Program-made: the position numbers and the translations under genes
Source of the DNA: an uncultured Prevotella sp.
Lineage (GTDB): Bacteria > Bacteroidota > Bacteroidia > Bacteroidales > Bacteroidaceae
Assembly: GCA_944319935.1 (NCBI GenBank)
Contig: CALUFM010000008.1
Span: 42,736 to 106,735 of the forward strand
Reading direction: 5' to 3'
Length of the DNA: 64,000 bases
In this document: positions 25,671 through 34,974 of the stretch, in pieces
Numbering within the stretch: the stretch's first letter is position 1
Layout: each line of letters opens with the position of its first letter
Notes under the pieces: model-generated
The model's database searches: none
What the model was told of the DNA's origin: nothing
Seen by the model: the letters and a program-made list of their open reading frames with translations, nothing else

Positions 25671-27050
25671 TTATTCGGCGTATGTGATGGTGATTGTCTG
25701 TATGCGGAGCTGCGTGCCGCCGCTGTTGCTGCTCCAGTCGTTCACCAGTTTCCACGTGTTGCCGTCGATGGCTGTGTATAGCTGGTCGTTGCCAACGTAA
25801 AGGTTTGAGCCTTGGCTGTCGCACTGCAGCACGACTTTGGCTATTTTCTTGCCGGCCGCAATGGTCATTGAGTTGAGCGCGTACATGCGCACGCCCTTTG
25901 TCAGTTCGTAGAACATGGGAGCGTTGCGTCCGTCTTCTTGTGCGAAGGTTATGGTCGTTCCGTCGCTCATTGTTACGGTCGTGGCCTCTGTCGGTTGGCT
26001 GCTGGTGTACTGGCTGAGGTCGCATGTCACGGTAGAGCCTGTCGTGGTGATGTCTGGGTCAACCATCGTGATTGTCGTGCCGCTCTTCGTCACGGTTGCC
26101 AGTCCTTCGCCGCTGGTGCCGGGCTGGTCGTCATCGCCGCCTTGACCGCCTTTGCTGTTGAGCGAGTACAGGTAGCTTTGGTTGGTTACGGTTTCAGGCG
26201 TGTTGCCCATGAAGTTTGTCACCTTGCCGCATACTATGACCTCGTCGCCAACGTGCAGCACTTCGCCTGAGGTGTATGCCTTGTTGTCCAGGTAGAGCGA
26301 ACGGTATATGTAAAACTCGTTGTTCTGGCTGCCGTCGTCTGAGATGTAGTATGTCGCGTTGCCGAAAGTGCCGGTTTCGTCGAAGTTCTCCTTTATGCTT
26401 GATACGATACCCTTGATGTATACGTCCTCGGGTGAGTTCTCGCCAGAGGGCAGGGTGTTGATGTACTGTATCACTCCGGCGCAGTTGTACGGGTTGGCCA
26501 ATGTTCCGTCGCCTTGCGGGTCGCCCGGTGTCGGTGTGTCGCCGCCTTGTCCGCCTTCAACACCGTTGATGGATATGAGGTAGCTGCTGTTCTGCGCGGT
26601 CTCCAATGTGCCGTTGTAGTTGGTCAGTTTTCCGTATACAACCACGGTGTCGCCGTATTCGATGATGTCGCCTGAGCCGTCATACTTTTTGTTGCCGAAG
26701 TAGTATGTGCGGTAGATGTAGAATGAGTTTGAGCCGTCCTCGTCGTCAGAGATGTAGAAAGTGGCGTTGCCGTAGCCTCCGTCATAGTTCTCGGTGATGT
26801 TGGTTACGATGCCCTTCATGTAGAAATTCTCCACGCTTTCCTCGCCCGAAGCAAGCTTCTCGGCTTCTGCTATGGTGGCGGCCACGTTGAACGGGTTGTC
26901 TTTCGTACCGTCGCCGGCAGGTTCTATTACGGCAGGTTTGTCAATGGGGTTGTCGTTCGGGTCGTCATACGGAGCCGGAACGTCTTCGCAACTTGTGAAT
27001 GTGAACGCCGCCATGGCGATGGCGAACACTGAATACAATATCTTTTTCAT
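25671..27050 (-). CDS. Lipoprotein with tandem OB-fold-like domains
   Basis: 459 residues. The signal peptide ends at FTSC-EDVPAP. Two similar OB-fold-like domains follow: about 50-165 (FYMKGIVTNITENYDGGYGN, ending GKLTNYNG) and 185-300 (VYIKGIVSSIKENFDETGTF, ending GKVTNFMGN), each preceded by DGTxxNPxN. A third C-terminal beta domain (~320-459) resembles choice-of-anchor or carbohydrate-binding sheets. Similar domains accompany surface nucleases, suggesting nucleic-acid or metal-ligand binding. It is the last gene of the TonB operon (47-bp gap). Confidence 0.75.
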   Translation of the reverse strand: MKKILYSVFAIAMAAFTFTSCEDVPAPYDDPNDNPIDKPAVIEPAGDGTKDNPFNVAATIAEAEKLASGEESVENFYMKGIVTNITENYDGGYGNATFYISDDEDGSNSFYIYRTYYFGNKKYDGSGDIIEYGDTVVVYGKLTNYNGTLETAQNSSYLISINGVEGGQGGDTPTPGDPQGDGTLANPYNCAGVIQYINTLPSGENSPEDVYIKGIVSSIKENFDETGTFGNATYYISDDGSQNNEFYIYRSLYLDNKAYTSGEVLHVGDEVIVCGKVTNFMGNTPETVTNQSYLYSLNSKGGQGGDDDQPGTSGEGLATVTKSGTTITMVDPDITTTGSTVTCDLSQYTSSQPTEATTVTMSDGTTITFAQEDGRNAPMFYELTKGVRMYALNSMTIAAGKKIAKVVLQCDSQGSNLYVGNDQLYTAIDGNTWKLVNDWSSNSGGTQLRIQTITITYAE

Positions 27051-27097
27051 AATTAAATGTTTTCTTTTTGTTTGTTGATACTGTTGTTTTTTATGTC

Positions 27098-27955
27098 TTA
27101 TTCCGCCGTCCTGAAGTCGCCGTCCTGGCGCATCAGGATTTGCCAGGTGTCGCGGTAGCGTGTGAATATGCCTATAAGGTCAACCTTGCCTTCGGGCATC
27201 ACCGTGCCGGCGAAGTCGGCGTAAGTGCTTGTGCGCACCACGAGTTTTGTGCTGCTGTTGACTGAGCGGTTGACGGCGTTGCCGCTTGCGGCCTCGTTCT
27301 CAGGGGCGAAGGTGCGCTTGCCGTTGGCTTGCGGCAGTGTGACGCCGCGCGCAATCATCAGCCTTCCGGCGTTCTCTTCCATGTATTTTTCGTCGTTGAG
27401 CTTGCTCATGTCGAACTCAAGCGTGTCAACCTTCGACAAGTCGGGCGCGCCGAGCAGTTTCACATGCTCAAGCCACAAGGTGTGGTTCATGCGGCTCGGC
27501 GATGTGTATCCGCTTTTGTTGGTGTACGGAGTGCCTATTTGCGGCTGGTTGCCGTATGTGCCTATGTAGAGGTCTTTCAGGCTTACGAGCAGTTCCTGGC
27601 CTACGGCCAAGTAGCCCCAAAGGCCTCCGCGGTTGATGCAGATGAGCAGTCCGCCCGTACCGTCGTCAACGGCTATCTGGTTGTACAGGTTCCCGCCGAG
27701 GTCGTTTCCTGTCACGCGCACCTTGATTTGGATGTCTTCCGTTATCTTGGCGGTGTCGGTTTGTTCGGTCAGGGCGTAGCTGTACATGTCTTTCAGTTCG
27801 GCTATGGTCACGACGTTGGTCTCCTGCAGGTTGTTGTTCCCATAGGGGGATGTGTCGCCTGTCGGGTCGTTCCAGTCGTCATCCATGCACGACGTTGCGG
27901 CCATGGCCATCACTGCAGCCGCCAATGTCAGTTTTATATACTTGAATGTTTTCAT
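27098..27955 (-). CDS. DUF5689-type OB-fold lipoprotein
   Basis: 285 residues. The signal peptide ends AATSC-MDDDWNDP. The body has an OB-fold-like core (ITEDIQIKVRVTGNDLGGN, then QIAVDDGTGGLLICI) and a second half ending FAGTVMPEGKVDLIGIFTRY, the layout of DUF5689 surface lipoproteins. It starts 12 bp after the TonB receptor stop, so it probably forms the lipoprotein lid or binding partner in place of SusD. The ligand is unproven; nucleic acid is suggested by the neighbours. Confidence 0.78.
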   Translation of the reverse strand: MKTFKYIKLTLAAAVMAMAATSCMDDDWNDPTGDTSPYGNNNLQETNVVTIAELKDMYSYALTEQTDTAKITEDIQIKVRVTGNDLGGNLYNQIAVDDGTGGLLICINRGGLWGYLAVGQELLVSLKDLYIGTYGNQPQIGTPYTNKSGYTSPSRMNHTLWLEHVKLLGAPDLSKVDTLEFDMSKLNDEKYMEENAGRLMIARGVTLPQANGKRTFAPENEAASGNAVNRSVNSSTKLVVRTSTYADFAGTVMPEGKVDLIGIFTRYRDTWQILMRQDGDFRTAE

Positions 27956-27967
27956 CTTCTTTCGTGT

Positions 27968-30517
27968 TTAGAATCTGTAAGTGATGTTCAGCATGCCGTT
28001 TGTCCCGTAGGCGTAGAAGCGCATCGGGTTCTTCGCGAAGTTGTAGGCGCGTATGTTTCCAGAGTCAGTGTAGTTGCTTCGGCTCTGCTCGTATCCTCCG
28101 GTGCAGAGGTTCTGGTTGTTCAGTATGTTCGTAACCATGAGGTTGATAGAGAGCATTCCGCGCTTCAGGTAAATGCTGCGGCCGATTGAGCCGTCAAGCA
28201 TGAAGCCTCCGTGGCCTTGCGCCTGTTCAACGGCTGCCGGGTCCAGGTTGCCGTTGTTGTCGTAGATGTTTCCGTATATTTCCTGCCTTCTTGCCAATGT
28301 TTCGCCGTAGCGGTAGCTCGGCGAATAAGAGAGGTAGATGCGGTCGTAGTAGTTGCAGTTGAGGTCGATGTACCAACCGCCGCTGTGGTAGCTCAGTCCG
28401 AGGCTGGCTGCGGTGAGCGGTGTGCCTTGGTCGCGCATGCCTTTGTTGTACACGATGTCGCTGATGTACTCGGCACTGGTCGAGTTCATGTAGGTGACAT
28501 TTGAGTTGTTGATGATTTTGGCGTCGCTGATTTGGCCTATGAGGTTGATGTCAAGCGCGCTTGTGACCTTGAAGCGGAGGCCGGCCTCGATGCCGTAATA
28601 CTCTTTCTTGATGCCTGTGAGCGATACGTAAGAGAAAGAGTTGATGTCGTCGAAGTAATAGTTCTGCCAGTCGGTTACGTTGGTCAGGTAGCTGTAATAC
28701 GCGTTGATGTTGGCGTGCAGCCAAGAAGTCTGCAACTGGTATCCCACCTCTGTGCTGAATATTCGTTCGTTCTTGAGGTTGCCAACGAAGTCGTTGTTGA
28801 TTTCAGGCGACACGAATGCCGTGCGGGCTTGCGGCGCGCGGTGTTCGTAACCGACGCCGAGGGTCAGCGTGTTGCCGCGCCCGAGGTTGAGGCTTGAGCC
28901 GAACTTGAAGCCTCCGTCGATGAATTGTGCGGTGTGGCTCTTGCCGAACGAGTTGTTGGGGGCGAGGCCGTTGCGCATCTTTCCGTCGCGTTGCATTGAT
29001 GTGTAGCCCAACTTCGCTGCTATGGTGTAGTGCAGGTTGCCGTAGTCCTGGCTGTAGCTTGACCACAGTTTCGCGTTGTTTACGAGCAGGTTGTAGTCAT
29101 AACCGAACTTGTCGCCTACGCCTACTATTGCGTCGCGGTGGTTGAGGTCGTATTGCACTTCGTCAGCGTTGCGGTCGTAAGTGCCGAGCGCGTAAGTGTT
29201 GATGTTGTGGTAAGTGGTGGCTCCGAGCAGGTCTTCCATGGTCTGGTAGTGCATGCCCTTGTTGGTGGCGGCCACTATTCCCAAGTTCCATTTCTTGTCT
29301 TTGCCCAACTGCTTGTTAAGTGTCGAGGCGAAGGTCATTGTCAGCGCGTCGTTGTGCTTGGCTTGTATGTAGTACATGGCGTCCTGCCCCTGTGCCGCCG
29401 CGCCGCGGTTGGCGTAGTATAGCTGGTCCCAGTTTATTTGGCGGTTGGCCTTTGACTCGGTCCAGTACGCGTACGCGCGGTTCCAGTCTTCGAGGCATTG
29501 CGGCGTGCGGTTGGCCGTGTTGCTGTCGTCCCATACGTCGTAATAGCTGCTGGGCATGTTCTTCCAGTAGTTGGGGTGCGGATTGCTTGAGTTGCTGTAG
29601 TTCAGCTTGGTGCTTTCATACATGGTGTACTTGCCCATGAGCGACGTGGTCAGCTTCGTGTTGTCGTCGATGTTCCAGTCCCATGTCAGCAAGGCCGTAG
29701 GCGAGTAGTCATGCACGATGCGCGAGTTGCGCTTCTTGCCGTTCTGGTATCCCCAGTAGGGGTTGTAGTAGCGGTCGTTGGCCAGCCAGTACATCTCGTC
29801 CGTGCCCGCGCCCTGCGAGGCGCGTTCTGTGGGGTTGCCCCATGTGACGAGCGAGAGCGAGTGTGTGCCGTCGCCGAACACCTTTTGCACGCCGAGGAAG
29901 TAGGAGAGCGAGTTGTAGAACGTGCCCTCGACGTAGCCTTCGTTGGCCCAGCGGTATGTCACGTTGCCCGAGAAGGCCCATCCCTTGTTGCTTAGGCCGG
30001 TGTTGAACGTGTACATGCCGCGCAGCGTGTAGCTGCGGTTGGCGCCGCTGAGTGTTATCCTGTGGCCCGCCGGCATGGCCGCCGGGCGGAAGTTGTAGTT
30101 GTTTGAGCCGCCCATGGCCGACATGGAGAAGTTGTTGCTCTCGAAGGGGAGCGACGATTCCATGTTGCGGGTCTGCTGGTTCAGTCCGCCCACCCACGAG
30201 TAACGGAACTGCCCCGACTCCATGTCGTAGATGGGTGCGCCGTTGATGTAGATGTCGTTGAACCTCTGGTCATACGCGCGGTAACGGAAGCGCATCGGCG
30301 AAAAGAGGTATCCCACCTCACTTGCGTAGATGTTCGAGTTGGAGTTGATTATGGACACGTTCTGCGACATGTCGTCGTCTTCGCCCAACTGAGCCTCCGT
30401 GAATGTGAATGCCGTCTCGCTCATCACGGCACCCTTCAGCCCTATGGAGTCGCTTTGGGCAAAGGCCAAAGGCGCGTAGCATAGAGCCATCACTGCTATT
30501 TTCAGCTTTTTCTGCAT
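27968..30517 (-). CDS. TonB-dependent outer-membrane receptor
   Basis: 849 residues from ATG 30517, which follows a consensus promoter at 30545-30575; the in-frame codons upstream would not be transcribed in full. Signal peptide (to AFAQ), short N-terminal region, plug-like segment (NVSIINSNSNIYASEVGYLF, DIYINGAPIYDMESGQF) and a long aromatic-rich beta-barrel ending MLNITYRF with terminal Phe. It lacks the usual carboxypeptidase-regulatory-like N-terminal domain, and no SusD gene follows. It heads an operon with two OB-fold lipoproteins. The likely role is import of a bound substrate, possibly nucleic-acid fragments. Confidence 0.85.
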   Translation of the reverse strand: MQKKLKIAVMALCYAPLAFAQSDSIGLKGAVMSETAFTFTEAQLGEDDDMSQNVSIINSNSNIYASEVGYLFSPMRFRYRAYDQRFNDIYINGAPIYDMESGQFRYSWVGGLNQQTRNMESSLPFESNNFSMSAMGGSNNYNFRPAAMPAGHRITLSGANRSYTLRGMYTFNTGLSNKGWAFSGNVTYRWANEGYVEGTFYNSLSYFLGVQKVFGDGTHSLSLVTWGNPTERASQGAGTDEMYWLANDRYYNPYWGYQNGKKRNSRIVHDYSPTALLTWDWNIDDNTKLTTSLMGKYTMYESTKLNYSNSSNPHPNYWKNMPSSYYDVWDDSNTANRTPQCLEDWNRAYAYWTESKANRQINWDQLYYANRGAAAQGQDAMYYIQAKHNDALTMTFASTLNKQLGKDKKWNLGIVAATNKGMHYQTMEDLLGATTYHNINTYALGTYDRNADEVQYDLNHRDAIVGVGDKFGYDYNLLVNNAKLWSSYSQDYGNLHYTIAAKLGYTSMQRDGKMRNGLAPNNSFGKSHTAQFIDGGFKFGSSLNLGRGNTLTLGVGYEHRAPQARTAFVSPEINNDFVGNLKNERIFSTEVGYQLQTSWLHANINAYYSYLTNVTDWQNYYFDDINSFSYVSLTGIKKEYYGIEAGLRFKVTSALDINLIGQISDAKIINNSNVTYMNSTSAEYISDIVYNKGMRDQGTPLTAASLGLSYHSGGWYIDLNCNYYDRIYLSYSPSYRYGETLARRQEIYGNIYDNNGNLDPAAVEQAQGHGGFMLDGSIGRSIYLKRGMLSINLMVTNILNNQNLCTGGYEQSRSNYTDSGNIRAYNFAKNPMRFYAYGTNGMLNITYRF

Positions 30518-30544
30518 AATAATGTGTTTTGTTAATACTCGTTG

Positions 30545-30575
30545 CAAAGTTAAGTGAAAAAGTGTAAACCTCAAA
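30545..30575 (-). promoter_or_regulatory. Promoter of the TonB operon (TTTG-N19-TAACTTTG)
   Basis: Both consensus elements, 19-nt spacer, about 28 nt before ATG 30517. Confidence 0.8.
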
Positions 30576-30706
30576 GCGAAAGCCGAAAAAATATGTGTTG
30601 TCGTGAATGTTTTTTAATGCTGTTGTAACATGTGCTGATTGGTTGGGCGGCGGCCGCAGGCTTGCTTTGGTGTAATTTGTAACCTGTTGAAAATCAAACA
30701 AATACG

Positions 30707-30806
30707 GACTTCGTTCCGAAAGATGGCTTTTTGCGCTCTGAAAGGTGGCCTTTCGCGTTGCGTTTTGCCGTGTTTTGGAACACAAATGGCGACCTTTCGC
30801 ACAACG
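30707..30806. repeat. 22-bp-period array F
   Basis: Units 30729-30750, 30751-30772 and 30773-30794, with a partial unit before and a half unit after. It sits between the divergent TonB operon and EEP nuclease genes. Confidence 0.87.
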
Positions 30807-30942
30807 TTTTCCGCAGGGTTGCGGATGCATGTTGGGCGGAAAGCTTGGGCGTCGGCCGCGAGCCGGCGTGTTGCATAGGTGTTACCATGCCGTTGCATGC
30901 GTGTTTCGGCGCGGCGGCGTAGTGAAAAAAACGGCCTGATGT

Positions 30943-30973
30943 TTTGATTTTCGCACAACTTGGCGTATCTTTG
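30943..30973 (+). promoter_or_regulatory. Promoter of the EEP nuclease gene (TTTG-N19-TATCTTTG)
   Basis: Perfect two-element Bacteroidota promoter; the transcript should start near 30980, with a leader of ~78 nt. Confidence 0.8.
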
Positions 30974-31058
30974 CAGAAAGTAAGTCTGCGCCGTGCGGCG
31001 GGGCGGTGTCCCGTCAGGCCGGCGCGGCCATGCATGTAGCAAATAATTACAACTTATC

Positions 31059-32108
31059 ATGAAGAAGCTATCTTTGTATTTGGTGCTGTCACTGCTGCTC
31101 GTGACGGTGTGCGCCTCGGCGCAGAGGAAATTCTCTGTCTACGCCGTAGGCTTCTACAATCAGGAAAATCTTTTCGACACATGCCACGACGCCGGCAAGA
31201 ACGACAGCGAGTTCCTGCCCACCGGCTCTTACCGATGGAACGGGCTGAAGTACACCCACAAGCTGCGCAACATGGCACGCGCCCTTGCCGACATGGGCAC
31301 CGACAAGCTGCCGGGCGTGGGCTGCGCCGTCATCGGGCTGTCAGAGGTGGAGAACTCGAAAGTGCTTGACGACCTCACCGCCCAAGAGCCCTTGCGCGCG
31401 CGAGGATATAAATATGTACACATAGAAGGGCCTGACGTGCGCGGAATTGATTGCGCCATGCTGTACAACCCCGCCCTGTTCACGGTGAAAGACACCAAAC
31501 TTGTGCCTTACGTCCCGGCCGCCTCGATGAAAAGCGACTACAAGACGCGCGGCTTCCTGACCGTGAGCGGCGAGATGGCCGGCGAGCCTGTGGCCGTCAT
31601 CGTGTGCCACTGGCCGAGCCGCTTCGCCAATTCTCCGTACCGCGAACATGCCGCGGCGCAGGTGAAAGTCATCAAGGACTCGCTGCTGAAGGCGAACCCC
31701 GCCATGAAGGTGATGGTGATGGGCGACCTTAACGACGACCCGACGAACAAGAGCGTGAAAGACGTGCTTGGCGCAACGGGCGACGTGAAGAAAGTGAAAG
31801 AGGGCATGATGTACAACCCGTGGTACAACCTGCTCGTGAAAGAAGGCACGGGCACGCTGTCATACCAAGGCTCATGGAACTTGTTCGACCAGATATTGCT
31901 GACACCGAACATGGTCAACACCGACGGCAAGAAAGACTTTTCGACGCTGAAATACTGGACGAGGCAAATCTTCCGCCGCGACTATTTGATGAACAACGAA
32001 GGCCGCTACAAGGGTACGCCCAAGCGCACGCATGCCAGCGGGATATGGCTTGACGGATACAGCGACCACCTGCCCGTGGTGGTTTATCTTGTAAAAGAGC
32101 GGAAATGA
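31059..32108 (+). CDS. Exported endonuclease/exonuclease/phosphatase-family protein
   Basis: 349 residues with a signal peptide (to CASAQ). The EEP fold motifs are complete: metal-ligand Glu in IGLSEVENS, RGIDCAMLY, the HWPSR His, the MGDLNDDP catalytic Asp/Asn pair and the final SDHLPVV Asp-His. Members cleave phosphodiester bonds of nucleic acids or phospholipids; the exported location and the OB-fold/TonB neighbours favour extracellular or periplasmic nucleic acid. It overlaps the next gene by 4 bp (ATGA). Confidence 0.87.
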   Translation: MKKLSLYLVLSLLLVTVCASAQRKFSVYAVGFYNQENLFDTCHDAGKNDSEFLPTGSYRWNGLKYTHKLRNMARALADMGTDKLPGVGCAVIGLSEVENSKVLDDLTAQEPLRARGYKYVHIEGPDVRGIDCAMLYNPALFTVKDTKLVPYVPAASMKSDYKTRGFLTVSGEMAGEPVAVIVCHWPSRFANSPYREHAAAQVKVIKDSLLKANPAMKVMVMGDLNDDPTNKSVKDVLGATGDVKKVKEGMMYNPWYNLLVKEGTGTLSYQGSWNLFDQILLTPNMVNTDGKKDFSTLKYWTRQIFRRDYLMNNEGRYKGTPKRTHASGIWLDGYSDHLPVVVYLVKERK

Positions 32109-32692
32109 ACGACGTAGAGCGGCATCCGCTTGAGCCTTTCATCCCCGAAGGGGCGCGGCTGCTGATGCTCGGCAGCTTTCCGCCGGCGCGCCGCCGTTGG
32201 TGCATGGACTTCTTTTATCCCAATTTCATCAACGACATGTGGCGCATATTCGGGCTTGTGTTCTTCGGCGACAAGGAGCATTTTGTTGACAAGGCTTCCT
32301 CTGTGTTCCGCAAGGAGGCCATCGTCTCGTTGCTTACCGAGCGGGGCATAGCCCTTTATGACACGGCGTGCTGCGTGCGCAGGACGAAGAACACCGCGTC
32401 AGACAAGGACTTGGAGATTGTCAGCGAGACCGACCTTGACGCCCTTTTGAGGCGCATGCCAATGTGCCGCGCCGTGGCGACTACGGGGCAGAAGGCCACC
32501 GACGTGTTCACGCGGCATTATGGGATAAAGCCCCCGAAGGTGGGGGAGTGGGCTTCATTCACTTTCGACGGCCGCGAACTGCGGCTTTACCGTATGCCGA
32601 GCAGTTCGCGCGCATACCCGTTGAAGGTGGAGCGCAAGGCCGAATACTATGGAAAGATGTTTGAGGAAACGGGCTTGGCAAGCTGCGGGTAG
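32105..32692 (+). CDS. Uracil-DNA glycosylase superfamily protein
   Basis: 195 residues. The superfamily motif 1 region is LMLGSFPPARRR, with a FFYPNFINDMWRIF segment typical of the hypoxanthine/mismatch-type (COG3663-like) glycosylases; the late loop is MPSSSRAYPLKVERK. The enzyme would remove a damaged base (uracil or hypoxanthine) from DNA in the cytosol. Start ATG overlaps the stop of the exported nuclease, so the two are co-translated although they act in different compartments. Confidence 0.82.
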   Translation: MNDVERHPLEPFIPEGARLLMLGSFPPARRRWCMDFFYPNFINDMWRIFGLVFFGDKEHFVDKASSVFRKEAIVSLLTERGIALYDTACCVRRTKNTASDKDLEIVSETDLDALLRRMPMCRAVATTGQKATDVFTRHYGIKPPKVGEWASFTFDGRELRLYRMPSSSRAYPLKVERKAEYYGKMFEETGLASCG

Positions 32693-32910
32693 CCATGCGT
32701 TTTTATCCAGGCATTCATTTATGCAACCCTGACTGCCGCCACGACAAGGACAAGTGGCCGTCCCAACTTTCCCAAAATGTGGTGGTGTGGTAGGCTGTCG
32801 AGAGTGTCGTGCGGCCATATACGGACATGGCTTTCTGGCATTTCCCAGGCGTTTTCATGCCTCCTGCGTTCATCTGTTTTGCAGTTCTCCCGTGAAAAAA
32901 CAATAAGATT

Positions 32911-33522
32911 ATGACAATAATAGGAATAGCCGGCGGCACAGGGTCGGGCAAGACCACCGTCGTAAGGAAAATAGCAGAGGCGTTGCCGCCGCATCATGTC
33001 GTGGTGGTTCCGCTTGACTCGTATTACAATGACACGTCGGACATGACGGAAGAAGAGCGTCGCGCCATCAATTTCGACCATCCTGACGCTTTTGACTGGA
33101 AACTTCTTATACGACAGGTGGACGACCTGCGCAACGGCAGGGCCATAGAACAGCCCACTTACTCGTACCTGCTGTGCAACCGCCTGAAGGAAACTTTGCA
33201 CATAGAGCCGCGCCCGGTAATCATAATAGAGGGAATAATGACGCTGCTGAACAAGAAGTTGCGCGACATGATGGACCTGAAAATCTTTGTTGACACAGAC
33301 TCAGACGAACGCCTCATACGCAACATACAGCGTGACGTCTTGGAGCGGGGCAGGACAGTGGAGATGGTCATCGAGCGTTACCTGAGGGTGCTGAAGCCGA
33401 TGCACGAGCAGTTTATCGAGCCGACAAAAAAGTACGCCGACCTGATAATACCGCAGGGAGGGGAGAACCGTACGGGCATAGACATCCTATGCAAGTATAT
33501 AGAAAGCTTGGTGAGGGGGTGA
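32911..33522 (+). CDS. udk: Uridine kinase
   Basis: 203 residues, the standard size. P-loop IAGGTGSGKTTV (residues ~6-16), substrate region VPLDSYYND followed by FDHPDAFDW, then PTYSYLLCNR, IIEGIMTL, and the lid arginines RLIRNIQRDVLERGR. It phosphorylates uridine/cytidine in pyrimidine salvage, cytosolic. Nucleoside salvage beside a putative nucleic-acid degradation locus is coherent. Spacing of 218 bp from the glycosylase gene suggests separate transcription. Confidence 0.95.
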   Translation: MTIIGIAGGTGSGKTTVVRKIAEALPPHHVVVVPLDSYYNDTSDMTEEERRAINFDHPDAFDWKLLIRQVDDLRNGRAIEQPTYSYLLCNRLKETLHIEPRPVIIIEGIMTLLNKKLRDMMDLKIFVDTDSDERLIRNIQRDVLERGRTVEMVIERYLRVLKPMHEQFIEPTKKYADLIIPQGGENRTGIDILCKYIESLVRG

Positions 33523-33533
33523 GGTTTAAGGGG

Positions 33534-34124
33534 TCAATCCTTATACTCTTTTAACTCCCTCTTCGTCTCTTTGTATATCTTTACGGCGTTGATGCCTTCG
33601 GTTATGCCGTAAAGCAACAGGCACCAGCCGAGGATAAGCAGCGGAAGAGATGCCGTCTCCATGGGCTTGATTATGACAAACACGCCAGTGAGGAGTATCA
33701 CCGACGGGCAAATCCAGAACCATACGGGAATGCGGAACAGCTTTTTCGCGTTGAGCAACGTCATGAACTGGTTGATTGCACCCAAGATGATGATTGCCCC
33801 GAGGACGTACATCAGGGACGTTATGAACACGCCGGGGATGACGGCGAGGGTGAGGCCGAGCAATATGCTGCCTATGCCTACCACGGGAAACGTGGGCTTG
33901 CCCATCGTTATGCGCCGCCCCTGGGCGTCGTATATCTCAATGTCGGCGGCGTGTTTCCTTGCGTTTAGGTATGTGGCGCATGAAATAACGCCTGAAAGGA
34001 AGAACATGACGCCTATGGCTACGGTTATCCATTTTACTGTGCTGTCAGGGTTGTAGATTAGCAAAACGCCTGTCACAATCGCGCAGGCGGCACGGAACAC
34101 GGAGCTTTTTAGTATCTTCATCAT
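33534..34124 (-). CDS. DUF308 (HdeD-like) membrane protein
   Basis: 196 residues with six hydrophobic helices in pairs (IVTGVLLIYNPDSTVKWITV; FPVVGIGSILLGLTLAVIPG; LPLLILGWCLLLYGI) and a short cytosolic charged tail, the DUF308 pattern. Function is unknown in the family beyond acid-stress links for HdeD. Start MMK at 34124/34121. It is convergent with udk, separated by 11 bp, and divergent from the histidine phosphatase gene. Confidence 0.82.
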   Translation of the reverse strand: MMKILKSSVFRAACAIVTGVLLIYNPDSTVKWITVAIGVMFFLSGVISCATYLNARKHAADIEIYDAQGRRITMGKPTFPVVGIGSILLGLTLAVIPGVFITSLMYVLGAIIILGAINQFMTLLNAKKLFRIPVWFWICPSVILLTGVFVIIKPMETASLPLLILGWCLLLYGITEGINAVKIYKETKRELKEYKD

Positions 34125-34149
34125 GGGTAAGAGATTTTGATTGACATAA

Positions 34150-34157
34150 CAAAAGTA
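34150..34157 (-). promoter_or_regulatory. -7 box (TACTTTTG) for the DUF308 gene
   Basis: TAnnTTTG match 25 nt before the ATG on the minus strand. Confidence 0.5.
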
Positions 34158-34189
34158 TGAAAAATATGCTTACAAAACAAGTTTTTTGT

Positions 34190-34197
34190 TACTTTTG
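34190..34197 (+). promoter_or_regulatory. -7 box (TACTTTTG) for the histidine phosphatase gene
   Basis: TAnnTTTG match; the leader of ~120 nt contains the AACTTCTTTAACTTC repeats. Confidence 0.5.
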
Positions 34198-34214
34198 CGG
34201 CGTTTATGGGATAT

Positions 34215-34322
34215 TCTTTAATTCCTTTAACTTCTGTGACTTCACATGCATCGGAATATTATGAATGGTGAGTCTTTTATTCTATAACTTCTTTAACTTC
34301 CATAACTTCTTTAACTTCTAAG
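34215..34322. repeat. AACTTCTTTAACTTC direct repeats
   Basis: Several degenerate copies of CTTTAACTTCTGTGACTTC / AACTTCTTTAACTTCCATAA in the leader of the histidine phosphatase gene. The same word occurs at ~61999 before the CDP-alcohol transferase stop. Confidence 0.65.
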
Positions 34323-34325
34323 TAT

Positions 34326-34832
34326 ATGACAACTCTTTATCTCGTCCGCCACGGCGAAACAATAGACAACGTTAACCGCATAATGCAAGGGCAAACCCAA
34401 GGAGAGCTGACGGAAAACGGGCGCGAACAGGCTCGCGAGTTGGCGCGCAAGATGGCCGGTGAGCATATAGACGTGTTTGTGTCGAGCGACTTGAAACGGG
34501 CTGTTGACACGTGCGAGATTGTCGCAGGGCCGCACGGGTGCGGCATCGTGACAACGCCGCTGTTGCGTGAAAGGGACTGGGGCGGATTTACGGGAAGGTA
34601 TATTCCTGACCTTAAAGACGCGGTTTGGCCTGACGACATTGAGACGATTGACGCGCTGAAAGAGCGCGCCGCAAGGTTTTTGGAGTATGTGAGAAGCAGT
34701 TATCCGTCATCAGTCGTGCTGGCCGTTGGCCATGGGATAATAAACAAGGCGGTGCAGTCGGTGTATTACGGTAAGGAAATGAAGGACATACCGCCCATGA
34801 GCAACGCCGAGGTTCGCCGGTTGGTGTTGTGA
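34326..34832 (+). CDS. Histidine phosphatase (phosphoglycerate mutase-like)
   Basis: 168 residues. Branch-1 histidine phosphatase: catalytic LVRHGETIDN (His10 with Arg and Glu), the second Arg in SSDLKRAVDT, Glu in RERDWGGF and the second catalytic His in VLAVGHGIINK. Cytosolic phosphomonoesterase; related proteins dephosphorylate alpha-ribazole phosphate or sugar phosphates, but the substrate is not evident. Confidence 0.88.
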   Translation: MTTLYLVRHGETIDNVNRIMQGQTQGELTENGREQARELARKMAGEHIDVFVSSDLKRAVDTCEIVAGPHGCGIVTTPLLRERDWGGFTGRYIPDLKDAVWPDDIETIDALKERAARFLEYVRSSYPSSVVLAVGHGIINKAVQSVYYGKEMKDIPPMSNAEVRRLVL

Positions 34833-34870
34833 CAGGCGTAAGCCCGCTTGGCATGAATGACGGAAAAGCG

Positions 34871-34901
34871 AAAGGGATGCTCCTTGCGGACGCATCCCCT
34901 T
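34871..34901. terminator. Hairpin between convergent genes
   Basis: AAGGGATGC / GCATCCCCTT stem with an ~11-nt loop, between the histidine phosphatase stop and the RG-rich gene stop; weak U-runs on both strands, so it may serve both. Confidence 0.6.
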
Positions 34902-34974
34902 CTTGCCATAGACAATCAATAATGTATATAGGTGTAATTGGCTGGTGGCTGCTTCGTGCTGCCTTTGGGCGTGG

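Noticed and set aside
25405..26025. 206-codon minus-strand frame across array E and the operon terminator
   Set aside because: It crosses a repeat and a terminator and overlaps the OB-fold lipoprotein gene in another frame; His/Arg-rich shadow.
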